Origin: Prosopocoilus inquinatus
Lineage: Eukaryota; Arthropoda; Insecta; Coleoptera; Lucanidae
Direction: 5' to 3'
NCBI GenBank assembly: GCA_036172665.1
Contig: CM069874.1
Span: 53,116,707 to 53,180,706, forward strand
Length of the DNA: 64,000 nt
This document shows, piece after piece, positions 22,867 to 33,870 of the stretch. Made by a program: the position numbers and the translations under genes. Numbering within the stretch: the first letter of the stretch is position 1; each line of letters starts with the position of its first letter. The notes beneath the pieces are model-generated. The model saw nothing but the letters and a program-made list of their open reading frames with translations. It made no database searches and was not told the origin of the DNA.

Positions 22867-23576
22867 TATATTTTATATCTCAATATACACATTATAACAG
22901 AAGACAGAGTTTTATTTATGTACACAGTTTCAAAGCTTGAAAGAATTTCCACAGTCTCCATTTATTTTTTATTATTGTTGGCCATGAACCATTCTATATT
23001 TTGTTTTTTTTTTTTTGAAATTTTGTTTGGTGCTTTATCTGAAATACACCTAGTAGCAGCGTCAAGACAGTTATTCAAAACTTTACTTTTTATTTATTAA
23101 TTAGAGAACGTTTCCGAAAAGTTTAAATTATTCAGTAAGAAAAGGCCTGCTCACAATTAAAATGTAAAAAATGTAAAAAAAATGCCGCAGCTAGAGAGGC
23201 TGAGCCTGCCGTGGAACACAGCTTCAACACCTGGAGTTACTTAGTTAACAACCGTAGATAAAAGTAAAAGTTGAAATTTTAAAACACCTACTTCGAAAGT
23301 GAAGTATTAAACGATATTTTTTGTACATGTAGATCTCAGAGATGGTTAGTGCCATCCAGATAATTTATACACTTAAGTAAGAACATTTCCTTCCAACATC
23401 CTTGTAAAAATTTTCCTCTCTTGTATCTTATTAAATTATATTTTAGAGAGAGAAAATTTTAGGCCTGTTCCAACAACAGCCTCTAACTACTCCGAAACTG
23501 TCAGAAACGTGTGGCAATCAAAGTTTCATATTTAACACACATCTTGAAAGCGATGGTTAATTAGACGGGCGAATAT
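22867..23576. other. intergenic stretch, nothing recognised
   Basis: AT-rich. A GC-richer patch at 23185-23230 has a weak resemblance to the hammerhead-like repeats but lacks the core. Confidence 0.3.
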
Positions 23577-24544
23577 ACAGAGTGTTGAAGAATTCGTTTG
23601 CCAAATTTCTAGGACAAGTAAAGCAGGCCAAAATAAGACTTTTATTATACAACATAGGGTCGGAAATTAATAATTACTTTTTAAGACGGTAAAAATGACT
23701 TAATATGACAGAATATTAAATGAATAAAATTTTTATTGTACAGAGTGTCGCGGATCACGATCTGTAAAAGCTACTTAATATTGCAGAAACGATGCGCTGT
23801 GAGCCCAGTAAAGATATATTTCAGATTTCAAAGGATACCGCGTACAAACTTTTTTGTTCACCTTCACATGGCAGTTTTTAATTAATTTACTTTAATTTTT
23901 TTTTAATAGTTTCTTTTTATTGAAGAAGTGATTTCTAGCTACAACTAATCATAGTGGTATAAACAGACAATCTCCTCTTCTACAAGTCTGTAAAATTTTG
24001 CAGGTCTTTCATACCAGTCCGTAAAATATTACAGGTCTGTTCCCGTAATTGATCGTTCATTTTTTTTAAATGTTATCTGTAAAGTCAGTCTTAATCGATA
24101 CCATTTTGAAAAAGAATAATTGCAGGAAACTGTTTTGTCTACTATTTTTTGCTTTCGACAGTAAGTCCTTCAAATGGCCCCGAACAAAGTCGATCATCTC
24201 CATTCCTATCTTGGGTAATTGTGACACGTTTATTTTGATGATTCACAGTTCTCTTAGCTCAAAATAAACAAAGAATTAAACAAACACATTCTAGATTTGA
24301 CGCAAAATTCAATACATTTACCAGTTTTTAGAAATTTAAGATTTTCAAAAAACATCAAAAAATTATGACACCCTGTATAAGAAAAATTTTATTCATTTAA
24401 TTACCTCGTTTTGGTACGTTAATAATTTCTTCAGTATTCTGTCATATTAAGTCATTTTCACAGTCTTAAAAAGTAATTATTAATTTTTGACCTTATGTTA
24501 TATTGTCCTAGAAATTTGGCAAACGAATTTTTCAATACCCTGTA
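23577..24544. mobile_element. non-autonomous DNA element with ~170-bp inverted ends
   Basis: The left end (23577-23745) has GTTTGCCAAATTTCTAGGAC and TTAATAATTACTTTTTAA. The right end (24375-24544) carries their inverse. TA flanks both ends. A second copy of one end plus its inner flank lies at 56457-56834. No transposase. Confidence 0.65.
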
Positions 24545-25177
24545 TTTGACAGTTTCGAAACAGTCATAATCTGTGTTGGAACAAAGCTTTAATAGTTTAA
24601 AATTTATTAATAAAAATTAAAAATATTCAAATAAGAACAAAATTATTATTGGAAACACTAATAAAATATTAATTGTTGTTGTTTAAATTAAAACTTCATC
24701 CAGTTAATAGATACCACATGACAATGAAGTGTCTATCGCTATTTAGAAAATGGACCAGCATTCCAGCACGCCATTGGTTTTAATAAAAATAATTGATTTA
24801 CTGCGTATTGCCTTCTACTTAACCGAAAAACTCTTAACATGTTTCGATTCGGTTTTTACTGAAAGCCTTATAGCTGCTTAACTTGCCTTATGTATTTATG
24901 CTGTATAATTTGTGACAGTCAGGACCTGAACTTCGGTCCCATATTTTATGTGTACGGGCCTGATATTTTACTCTGAAAACCTGGCCGTCGCTGGCTGACA
25001 GAGATCAAAGGCGGCATCGGCGAGTTTACTTTCTGCTTCTATTATTATGAGCAGGCAACCATATTTACGCCCGTGTATACAAACAAACAAAACTGTCAAA
25101 AAATGAAACAAGTATTTAAATTGCTTAGGTTTAAGTAGGTTTATTTCCATAATGCTTGTTTCCAAATTATTCCGATA
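24545..25177. other. upstream region of the zinc-finger gene
   Basis: AT-rich to about 24960. The last 200 bp are more mixed and presumably hold the promoter and 5'UTR of the ZAD gene. No TATA box or initiator could be assigned. Confidence 0.35.
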
Positions 25178-26575
25178 ATGGAAAAAGTGTGCAGGATTTG
25201 CTTAAGCAACAAAGATTTATCGAATATATTTTCCGAAGCAGAAAACGTTTCTGCAAATATAATGAAATGCGCTTCAGTGCAGGTATCTCATGTGCAACTA
25301 ATTTTAATGTAGAGAATTGGAATGCATTCGTTTGAATTTCAGGTAGAACAAAACGATGGTTTGCCCCAATACATATGCAGCAGCTGCAAGAATGATCTCA
25401 ACACTTGCCTCAATTTTACGAAGCTGTGCAGATCAACAGACGAAATGTTCAGGAAAATGATCATAAAAGATAAATTAGGAGTTACAGATGCTTTCAAATT
25501 ATTGGGTGATGAATATAATGTTAAAGATGATGTAGAAGAGAAGCACAGAGGAATGCTCAGAGCAGGTGAGCAGTTAAAAACAAAATTACACAAATATCAA
25601 ACTCGTACGAAGAAGAGACAACAATGTGAAATTTGCAATGAATATTTCTCTAACAGACACACTGTGTTAAAACACTTGCGTAAAGTGCACTGTGATATCA
25701 CATACATCAAACGGGAGAAATCAGTGCAACAGTGTCACGTTTGTGGTAAGATCCTCAAATATCATGCCGAGTTAGAGCGGCACTTGTGCTCACATGATGG
25801 AATTAGACAATTCAAATGCGACATGTGTGAGAAATCATACATATCAAAGAGTGCTCTGACCAAGCACTTAATAAAACACAGTGGCCTAAGAAAATACGAT
25901 TGTTTATTGTGCCCAAAAAGTTTCTTGCATCCCAGTAATTTGCAAATACATTCCAAAGTGCACGCAAACATAAAGAAATACGTCTGTAATGTTTGTGGCA
26001 AGTCATTCAAGGCCAATCGCACCTTACAATTGCATTTAAAGATTCACTCCAACGAAAGAGACTTCCCCTGCACAGAATGTGACAAAGCCTTCATAAATAA
26101 GTACGACTTATCTCGCCATCTCAAGTTACATGAGAAGAAACAACTGATTGAAAAAGGACTTTATGATAAGAGCAAGGAAGAAAACGACAGGCGCAAGAAT
26201 ATGAGACAGTGTGAACAGTGCGGTAAGATCTGTTACGGGTCCGGTGATTTAAAGAAACATTTACGAGTGCATTCCAATGAAAGACCGTACAGTTGTTCTG
26301 AATGTGACAAGAGTTTTAAAAGCACAAGTACTTTGCACTGTCATGAAAGGATACACAGTCACTTGAGGCCTTACGTTTGTAAATATTGCAGTAGAGCGTT
26401 TGCTCAGTCTTCAAACTTGAAAACGCACGAGAGACTGCATTCGGGTATGCGACCGCACACGTGCCACCTCTGTGGTAGGTCTTTCAACAGGAAACGTGAT
26501 CTCGAAAACCATTATAAGAGACACAGTGCAAATGTTAAAGTTAAGATGTTAAGAGAGAGTGAGACCTTTGAGTAA
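25178..26575 (+). CDS. ZAD and C2H2 zinc-finger protein, two exons
   Basis: Exon 1 (25178-25282) starts MEKVCRICLSNKDLSNIFSE. Exon 2 (25343-26575) follows a 60-nt GT-AG intron. The product has 445 residues. The N-terminal ZAD (zinc-finger-associated domain) has paired cysteines VCRIC and YICSSC, which bind zinc and mediate dimerisation. An acidic linker follows, then ten C2H2 fingers, e.g. FKCDMCEKSYISKSALTKHL, YSCSECDKSFKSTSTLHCHE and HTCHLCGRSFNRKRDLENHY. Fingers 1-6 are mostly joined by short linkers, there is a basic gap, then fingers 7-10. A typical nuclear DNA-binding regulator of the insect-expanded ZAD family; target unknown. The intron is needed, since the second exon alone lacks half of the ZAD. 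An AATAAA lies at 26611-26616, about 35 bp after the stop. Confidence 0.9.
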
Positions 26576-26610
26576 GACACAAACATGCCGAATTTTGTGC
26601 GTAAATTTTA

Positions 26611-26616
26611 AATAAA
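26611..26616 (+). terminator. polyadenylation signal of the ZAD gene
   Basis: AATAAA 36 bp after the stop codon. Confidence 0.6.
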
Positions 26617-26763
26617 GTAAACAAAATAGAAATATATTTTGTTTTGTATGATCTGAGACAAGCATTAATAAACTGAATAAACAATTCAAGTCGACTCTTG
26701 TCAGATGAAAATTGCAAAAAAAAATGTTTTTAAACTTAAAATTCAAATTGGAAATAGCAGTCA

Positions 26764-26799
26764 ACGTTTCACTATCGATTCATAGCTTCGTCAGAAGTG
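26764..26799 (-). ncRNA. hammerhead ribozyme-like core
   Basis: On the - strand: CTGACGA (26788-26794), stem II GCTAT...ATAGT, then GAAA, a self-complementary ACGT and T as the predicted cleavage base. This matches the hammerhead consensus CUGANGA...GAAA. Stem I is weak, with one mismatch. Confidence 0.55.
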
Positions 26800-26890
26800 G
26801 AAAAAAGTAAATAATATCAATCGATAGTGAAATGCTGAGTGCTATTTCCAATTTTAAAAAATTCTCAAAGTTTAAAAACAATTTTTTTTT

Positions 26891-27091
26891 GAACATATAA
26901 AATAGCGACATCTTATTATCGCTTTTTGACCTAACATTGCAGTAGGATAGACAAATTGAAGCGGGATTTGCTCCTAATGAGTCCCCCATGCAAGGCGGCC
27001 ATGCTTGCTGTCAAAGCATAATGAAAGATTCTAGAAAAAATGCAATGTTAGGTCAAAAAGCGATAGTAAGATGTCGCTATTTTATATGTTC
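26891..27091. mobile_element. MITE, 201 bp, 51-bp inverted ends
   Basis: The left arm (26891-26941, beginning GAACATATAAAATAGCGACA) and the right arm (27041-27091) are inverted with one mismatch. No coding capacity. Confidence 0.85.
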
Positions 27092-27165
27092 ATCATTCTT
27101 ACATCGCATTTGCGAATAAATTGGGCAAGTCGTTTTTGGTCTGCAGTGGGAATGTCGAGCTACGT

Positions 27166-27210
27166 TTCTGCTGAAGAAGCCCCAAGCAGGGCTGAAACAG
27201 CTGTCCAGAG
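27166..27210 (+). ncRNA. hammerhead ribozyme-like core, best example
   Basis: CTGAAGA (27171-27177), stem II AGCCC...GGGCT, GAAA (27194-27197), self-complementary ACAGCTGT, then C (27205) as the cleavage base. Stem I pairs TTCTG (27166-27170) with CAGAG (27206-27210), one wobble. Every conserved hammerhead core position is present. The lack of a stem III loop suggests a dimeric form, as described for Penelope-type ribozymes. Confidence 0.65.
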
Positions 27211-27310
27211 GCTGCTCGAGGTTCTCACTGCAATCAAAAACGATTTGCACAAAATTTTTCTAAAATTTTTTTTTGAATCAACAACATTTAAAGCAACTTG
27301 ATTATCACTG

Positions 27311-28087
27311 TGCGATAAAACTTTGAGTTCTCTAGAAATTTTACACTTTAATTTATTTTATACCGTATCGTACCGTTTTATACCATCTGACAATAGGACA
27401 TAGGGATTTAACATAGGAAACAGAAATTAATTTATATTATCTTCCAGAGTAAATTCATATACGAATTTGTAGGTTGCAATCGGAAAGACTTTGGCATTTA
27501 AAGTATTTTGATATTAAATGTATGATACTTTACCTCTTAAATTACTAAAAAATAATAAAAAAATGAAATAAAGGAAATTGAGGATTCTGATTAGAAACAA
27601 AAAATAAACCATGTGTGTGCCAGTTACGTAATTCGATCAAACTTAACACTATCCACTTGATCACGAGAATCATTTACATCTTTGATTAAAATACATTGTT
27701 AACACCAAGTGAAAAAATTTAAAAGCTTTTTTCTTAATTTACAAAAAAATAACAGCTAAAATCCAGCAAATTTTTGGTATTAAAATGTTTTAAATTTTAT
27801 GATCTTTCTGACTACATCCTATGTATTTAGATAAATTTATTCAGGCAGATAATATAAAGCGATTTCTATTCCTTCATGTTAAATCGCTATGTTCTATAAA
27901 TTTTAGGACAAACGGTATACTGCGAACACATGTAAAATTTTAACCAATGGAAAACATTTTTAGGGCCAGTCTTTTAACTTCCTCATAAATTTAGATGTCT
28001 TGTGAGTGAAAAAATACCAGGCCTTTGTCTTTGTTTATAAAATTAAAAAAAAAAAAATCAGTGACCTCAGACCTTCGTCGCGTTCGT
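27311..28087. other. AT-rich intergenic stretch
   Basis: No gene, long hairpin or named repeat seen. Confidence 0.3.
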
Positions 28088-28816
28088 ATTAATGATGGAA
28101 AATAATGTGAATAGATACCATTGAAAAAATTATACATTGTAATAAATCCGATTAACTCTTCTAATAGTTCAATTAATTTGGGAAATTAGTACTCATTGAG
28201 GTTTTCATTATTTGACAATATAAATTCATATTTAAAATTTAAGTTTATTATTTGAAATCATCAAAAAAATATTTGCAAGTCAGTTTTGATTGCAGTGGAC
28301 CTCCTGAGCATCCCCTGTACCAGGGTTGATAGATTAAATTTTGCAAATTCCCTAGATTTACGTCCCAAAATTTCCTAGATTTCCCTAGCCTTGAGATAGG
28401 CAACTTACAACTCACCAAAGCCCGGCGGGTATAAAAAAAACCCTTGTCAGACGACATTGCTTTCGAAGTTAATGGTTCAAAAGTAATTATTTCTGTCAAG
28501 TTTTAAAAATATGTTAAATATGTTACCTAAAAATTCAATTCAAACTATCTGTTGTTAACCTTTATAAGTCCATCAATATAAACCGCAAAAAAAAAGTTTA
28601 AAAAAATTTAAGAAAGAAAGTTTATGTAGAAACACCGTCGAAATTATTTAACTATCACCATACAAATTACATTTTTGATAACTTTTATTAATATAATACG
28701 CGCTTTCAATTCTTTTTTAAAATCTTTGGCTTAAGTGTGTGCAAAATTTCAACGAGACGTATTCATATCGTCGAGCTATACGGGACTTCACGTGATTGAA
28801 GACTTCCCATTGTGAA
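28088..28816 (+). repeat. 729-bp direct repeat, copy 1
   Basis: Same sequence and length as 33871-34599, roughly 90 percent alike by eye. It includes the junction between a hammerhead-type repeat and the left end of a hAT-like element (CCCTGTAC then CAGGGTTG at 28321). Confidence 0.8.
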
Positions 28817-28817
28817 A

Positions 28818-29729
28818 CAGCAATATTCCATCTTCTAATGGAATATTTTGTCTGTAATACCGTTGATTTTATTTAGAGAATCTGTATTGAGTCTGTTTTT
28901 AGTTTCTAGTCTGGTTTGATTTATAACATCATAGACGATATGCACACTTAATTTTTATTTTATCAACACTGCCCGATTATTTTAAGTAAGATTAAGTAAC
29001 GCTAAGGAATGCAACAAACGACTATAACAATACCAATGAAAATAACTGCAAAATTAAAAGCATAATAATAATAATAACAACTGATTTAACATTATTAACA
29101 ACATAGAAAATTTTCAAAATGATAACCGTGGTGCTCTTCACATCGTTTTCTACGACAAAGAGATTGATTCACATTTAAATCAACTGTTATAGTTACTTAT
29201 ATTATTACTGTTATTTTTATTGGTATCTTTATTGATACCTTTTTGGGTATTATTATTGTTGTTGGGTGTTATCTTATTTAAAATAATCAGGTAGTGTCGA
29301 TAAAATTAAAATGAAAATTTTAGGAGTTAAGCATTAGTTTCGCAGACAACGAAACTGACACTTGCAGGGGTGGAGGGGGCATCTTCAAGCGTGGATTCGA
29401 TCCACAATGCCAGTGCATGTTCTATGTGAGAGATGGAATTTTCACCTGTCGGTTATTGTTCCATGGAATTTGCTTCGAACTGGTGTTTCTGCATTTCACT
29501 GGTTTGTAACGCAAAGAAGGTAAACATGTAGTAAGTCGGTCGCAGTCACAGTTAGTGATCATAATTACCAACCATTACAACTTTGCCACAAACCAGAAAG
29601 CTTGGAGCTAGGGTGGTATTAAATAAATGTAAATTCTTAGACTAAAAAGTACAAACAGTCTCAATACGGTTTTTTAAAATCAACTAAATTATAGACAAAA
29701 TATTCCATTGGAAGATGGAATAAATGCTG
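28818..29729. mobile_element. non-autonomous element, ~910 bp
   Basis: The ends are inverted: CAGCAATATTCCATCTTCTA (28818) and GGAAGATGGAATAAATGCTG (ending 29729), with about 36 bp pairing. The centre is AT-rich with no transposase. Confidence 0.6.
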
Positions 29730-30025
29730 ATTTATGAATCTACGATTGTGACATCTTACTGTGTGTATGCTTGTTGTGTAACACATACTGAACCGTATAT
29801 CATTGTAAAGCTTACTCAAAGTCCTATTAAATTCAGTCATAAAATATAGGGTGTTCCGTTTAAACTAACCGAGTAAAATAAATATCGGAGTTATGAATCA
29901 CCCTGTGTAAAATAATAGGAATAATAATAATAATAATAATTTTATTAGTCCCATGATTTGTCAAAATAGGACAAGTCAAAACAAATAATAAAATAGTTAA
30001 TAAACTAATTACATGTCACAATACA

Positions 30026-32851
30026 CTATAACAGAGAAGCCATTGATACTCCAATTGAGTAAATACAGTTGTCTATTAGAATTTTTTTTAATTTTAATTT
30101 AAATGACGCACAAGTATTAGCAAGCTTAAGATGCGGAGGAAGCATATTAAATAATTTCGGACCAATGATGGACGGATTTTTGATACCAATATTTGTGTGC
30201 TGTAAGGGGACTCTAAAGTTATTTCGTCGTCGCGTCTCATATCTATGAAAGTCTAAGTTTTTCGAAAAAGTTTTTTGGTTGTTGTATACAAAAATCAGTA
30301 ATTCAAGTATGTAGATAGAAGTAGCTGGCAATATTCTAAAAGAAGTAAAATATGGTCTGCAGGACTCGACTGATTTAATACTGGGTATGCAGCGAATAAT
30401 CCGTTTTTGTGCTAGGAAAACATCCTTGGCTGCTACAGAATTACCCCAGAAACGTATTCCATAAAGTAGTCTAGAGTGAACCTCGGCGAAATAAAACGAT
30501 AGTATGGATTGATTACTCAAGATATATTTAAGATTTCTAATCTGGAAACATATGGAATTTAGTTTTTTAACAAAATTTGCGCAATGAATTTTCCAGTTGA
30601 GATTTTCATCTATATGATTACCAAGAAATTTTACAAATGATTCTTGTTTTGGATGCCTGCCATTTAAGCAGAGATCAATTTTTAAATTTAAGTTATAAGA
30701 TGTTCGAAAAATTACAAAATTAGTTTTAGTGGGACTCATAAATAATTTATTGATGTTGAACCACTGATTTAACTCATTAAGAAGCAAATTGCCTGTTAGA
30801 GTTAAATCTTCTAATTTCTTGCCCGCAAACACTCCAGAAGTATCGTCAGCATACATAATTAAAGTGTGATTGATGAAAAGAACAATATCATTGATGAAAA
30901 GTAAAAACAAGATCGGACCCAAAACCGATCCCTGTGGGACACCTATATTTATGGGTAATAGACAGGAAGTAATTTCGGACATCTTACCATTTTGAAAAAA
31001 ATTAATCCTTACGTATTGATTGCGGCCGCTTAAGTAGGATACGAACCAATCGGATGCGGTACCGCGAATACCATAAAGTTCCAGTTTAGAGATCAGCAAA
31101 GCATGGTTCACACAGTCAAAAGTACGACTGAGGTCACAGAAGAACCCAACTGCTTTTTCTCCGTTATTTAAACTAGAGATTACTTGGTCAATAAAAGAAT
31201 GTATTGCAGTCATAGTAGAATAGCCCTTTCTGAAACCATGTTGTTTATTAGTAATTATGTTGTGTTTTTTAAAATAATCTACAAGTCTTTCAAGCATTGC
31301 ATATTCAAATATTTTAGAAATTGAAGGATTTAATGATATTGGACGATAATTTTGTACGTCATGAACAGAGTCTTTTTTGTGGATCGGCAGTACCGCAGCG
31401 GTTTTTAAGCTTTTTGGAAATGCGCCTTTTGCAAAAGATAAATTAACTAATTCAGTAATAGGAGTTATAAATGAAGTGTAAGTTTTACGCAGCAAAGAAC
31501 AAGGAATATCGTCGGGCCCGGATGAGGAACTGTTTTTTAAGTTTTTAAAGATATTTATTACCTCATACTCTGTGAAGGGAAAAAGGAACAAGTTGGAATT
31601 TGTAATAGAATTCAACGTCTGTGCACAGCTAGGTGCTGTAATGTTTTGAAGAGTATCGTACGGTGCATTTTGGAAAAAGTCATTAAATGTGTCTGCGATA
31701 GTTAAGGGATTGTCTGTTAAGGAGTTGTTTATTTCAAGAGATATGTTACTATTTAAGTTTTTTCTTTTATTCGTTAATTCTGATATAACTGTCCAGGCAG
31801 CCCGACTTTTGCAATTAGAAGTATTTATTTTATTTTCATAAAAGGTTCTTTTTGTTTCCTTTACTAATAATTGATGTTTTTGCTTAAATTTCACATAGAC
31901 TTCTCTTAAATTAGGATATTTTTGTTGAAGTTCGTACCAGCCCCTGAGGGAGGCACTGGATATTTTAACTGTTTCCGTCACCCATGCTGTATTTTTAAGT
32001 GAATCATCAGTTCTTACATACTTTTTAGGAAAATAAGTATTAAAAAAATGTAAAAAGGTGTCGTAGAAATAGTTAAACGCATCGTTGAAGTCAACGAATG
32101 TATTAAAATCAAGCCAGTCAACCTTTGAAAAAGCCTCTGTAAAGCGATTGATAGATCTGTCGTTAATTATACGCATCGACTTTGAATATTTCATAGTGCT
32201 TTTATTCATGATATATTTAGGAAGTTGACATACCATGTAACGATGATCAGATACAGAACAATGAAAAACATTATAGAACGGTATTGGTGTATTACAGAAA
32301 ATGTTATCAAGTATTGCAGAATTACGTGTCGGCGTAAATACGTTCTCAGCGAGGCCATATGTATGAAATAATTGCTGTAAACGAACAGTATTTTCATTGT
32401 CAGGATTATTGAAGTGTATATTGAAATCCCCTAAGACTATGATATATGTTTTTTCGTGATACACGTGGTCTAATACATCACACATACTTCGCAAAAAATT
32501 CAAGATATTACCAGACGGTGATCTATAACAAGTGATTATGATATATTTATCAGAGTTATTGAATTTTAATTCTATACCACATACCTCAATATCAAGTTCG
32601 ATGCAAAATTGACTGAGGTCTAGATTTCTTGTTTTGAGTCCGATTTTAGCCCAAATTGCAACTCCTCCGCGTCTGTGATCAGCTCTACAGAAGTGTGATA
32701 ATAGATTGAAATTTGTGAAATTCAGACTATCAATGGCGTTCACACATGACCAAACTTCAGTTACACACATAATATTAACATCGATATGGCAAAAGTCGAT
32801 TTCTATCTGCGCAATTTTCGGTACAGTGAGACCTTGTATATTTATTAACAC
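30026..32851 (-). CDS. LINE ORF2: APE-type endonuclease and reverse transcriptase
   Basis: An uninterrupted 941-residue frame. The endonuclease (about 1-215) shows CVTEVW, RRGGVAIW, VLGDFNIHF, LDNIFCN and SVSDHRYMV. The RT (about 430-690) shows SGPDDIPCSLL, NYRPISLNPSISKIFE, GFFCDLSRTFDCVNH, GVPQGSVLGPILFLLFIND and the catalytic MYADDTS. No RNase H is seen, as in CR1-type elements. The frame stays open upstream of the listed start, so the true start may overlap ORF1. All catalytic residues are present and this copy could be recent. It makes a protein that nicks target DNA and copies the element RNA. Confidence 0.9.
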   Translation of the reverse strand: MLINIQGLTVPKIAQIEIDFCHIDVNIMCVTEVWSCVNAIDSLNFTNFNLLSHFCRADHRRGGVAIWAKIGLKTRNLDLSQFCIELDIEVCGIELKFNNSDKYIIITCYRSPSGNILNFLRSMCDVLDHVYHEKTYIIVLGDFNIHFNNPDNENTVRLQQLFHTYGLAENVFTPTRNSAILDNIFCNTPIPFYNVFHCSVSDHRYMVCQLPKYIMNKSTMKYSKSMRIINDRSINRFTEAFSKVDWLDFNTFVDFNDAFNYFYDTFLHFFNTYFPKKYVRTDDSLKNTAWVTETVKISSASLRGWYELQQKYPNLREVYVKFKQKHQLLVKETKRTFYENKINTSNCKSRAAWTVISELTNKRKNLNSNISLEINNSLTDNPLTIADTFNDFFQNAPYDTLQNITAPSCAQTLNSITNSNLFLFPFTEYEVINIFKNLKNSSSSGPDDIPCSLLRKTYTSFITPITELVNLSFAKGAFPKSLKTAAVLPIHKKDSVHDVQNYRPISLNPSISKIFEYAMLERLVDYFKKHNIITNKQHGFRKGYSTMTAIHSFIDQVISSLNNGEKAVGFFCDLSRTFDCVNHALLISKLELYGIRGTASDWFVSYLSGRNQYVRINFFQNGKMSEITSCLLPINIGVPQGSVLGPILFLLFINDIVLFINHTLIMYADDTSGVFAGKKLEDLTLTGNLLLNELNQWFNINKLFMSPTKTNFVIFRTSYNLNLKIDLCLNGRHPKQESFVKFLGNHIDENLNWKIHCANFVKKLNSICFQIRNLKYILSNQSILSFYFAEVHSRLLYGIRFWGNSVAAKDVFLAQKRIIRCIPSIKSVESCRPYFTSFRILPATSIYILELLIFVYNNQKTFSKNLDFHRYETRRRNNFRVPLQHTNIGIKNPSIIGPKLFNMLPPHLKLANTCASFKLKLKKILIDNCIYSIGVSMASLL

Positions 32852-33034
32852 AATGTCTAAGTTGCCTTCACATTTTTCGATTAGCCTACTTTTCCCGACG
32901 GGGCTGTAGGCAAGGTCCCTGAAGGGATCAATGAACCATTTGAAGCTGGTGGCGGTAGATTGAGATCGTCACTTATATTAATAGGCACATCATCCGTGGT
33001 CACTTGTGTCACAGGTATCTCAGGAATATTAGAG

Positions 33035-33490
33035 TCAATAAGTGGTATTTCGATCAGAGCTTTTAATTTGATTTGCTATTAAGGTGAACAGCTTATTTTT
33101 ACCTCTCCTGTTCAAAAGGGGGCCAAAGGTACAGTAATCCTGTGGGTTAACCAAGTGATTTGTATCTGCATAGAATACGTTGCTGCATATATTGGCATTT
33201 TCATATAATTTGCAGTTTATGTCAAAAATAAATTTATTCAAGATATGTCGACCAGGCCAATATGGGACTCCGATTAAGATCAGAATAGTCGAATTGCAAG
33301 TTGCTGTAATTTTTTCGAAAAAATCCAACTCAAGTTGCTTCCCTTTTACGGCGTTGTTGAAACCGGCTGAGATGATGACATAATCACTTTTATTGTACTC
33401 TTTTATCAAATTCTGAATGTCCTGTATAACAGATTCAGCGACAGCATTTGGTTTGAATATGTTCGAGATGGAAATTGTTTTCTGTTCCAT
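33035..33490 (-). pseudogene. LINE ORF1 fragment, SGNH-esterase-like
   Basis: 151 residues with SDYVIISAGFNNA, in the place of the GGTND block of SGNH esterases, and PLLNRRGKNKL, in the place of the usual GLHLNRRGK. CR1-type ORF1 proteins carry such an esterase domain. The catalytic GDS block (N-terminal) is missing and the usual His is not present, so this is not an active esterase. A frameshift near 33050 moves the continuation (proline-rich, to about 32880) into another frame. Confidence 0.55.
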
Positions 33491-33870
33491 AGAGGTTTTG
33501 TAATGTTACTCTAAAAATTTAAACGCCAAATTTTAATAAACATCTAATCTGTAAAACATCAAATAATACAATTTTTTTACATTGAAATGTCAATATCTCA
33601 TAAACCATTAGATTTAGGTACATAATATCCTCATAATAAATTTATCTACTCTTAAAGACGAATCGAAATAAATCATAATATACAGTATGTTCCATTTAAG
33701 AAAACATAACTTTGGTCTGGCACAGATACACGGAACACTCTGTATAATTGTAACTAATTTTAAATCATGCATCTATACCACAGGTAAGTAATAGTGAAAA
33801 CAGATTTTAAAAATCTGAATTAATATAGGCGCTATCCACCGAAAACGCACTAATGGCCCAGCCTGTATAT
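33491..33870. other. short intergenic stretch
   Basis: Contains GTTCCATTTAAG (33690) and GGAACACTCTGTATA (33738-33752), the inverted ends of a possible 70-bp miniature element. Confidence 0.35.

Larger units (their letters stand above)
26690..27310. mobile_element. hammerhead-bearing repeats split by a MITE
   Basis: 26755-26870 is an inverted repeat whose left arm (- strand) carries a hammerhead-like core. 26891-27091 is an inserted MITE. 27092-27310 carries a second hammerhead-like core on the + strand. These resemble non-autonomous Penelope-type units or retrozymes. Confidence 0.55.
29920..33490 (-). mobile_element. CR1/L2-type non-LTR retrotransposon, probably 5' truncated
   Basis: ORF1 fragment, then a complete ORF2, then a short 3'UTR and an (ATT)n tail (plus-strand AAT repeats from 29921 to 29948), all on the - strand. 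The 3' microsatellite fits the CR1/L2 group. The missing N-terminal half of ORF1 suggests 5' truncation on insertion. Confidence 0.8.

Noticed and set aside
23185..23230. GC-rich patch resembling the hammerhead repeats
   Set aside because: Lacks both CUGANGA and GAAA core boxes.
25339..26022. Minus-strand frames over the zinc-finger gene
   Set aside because: Antisense shadows of regularly spaced C2H2 codons.
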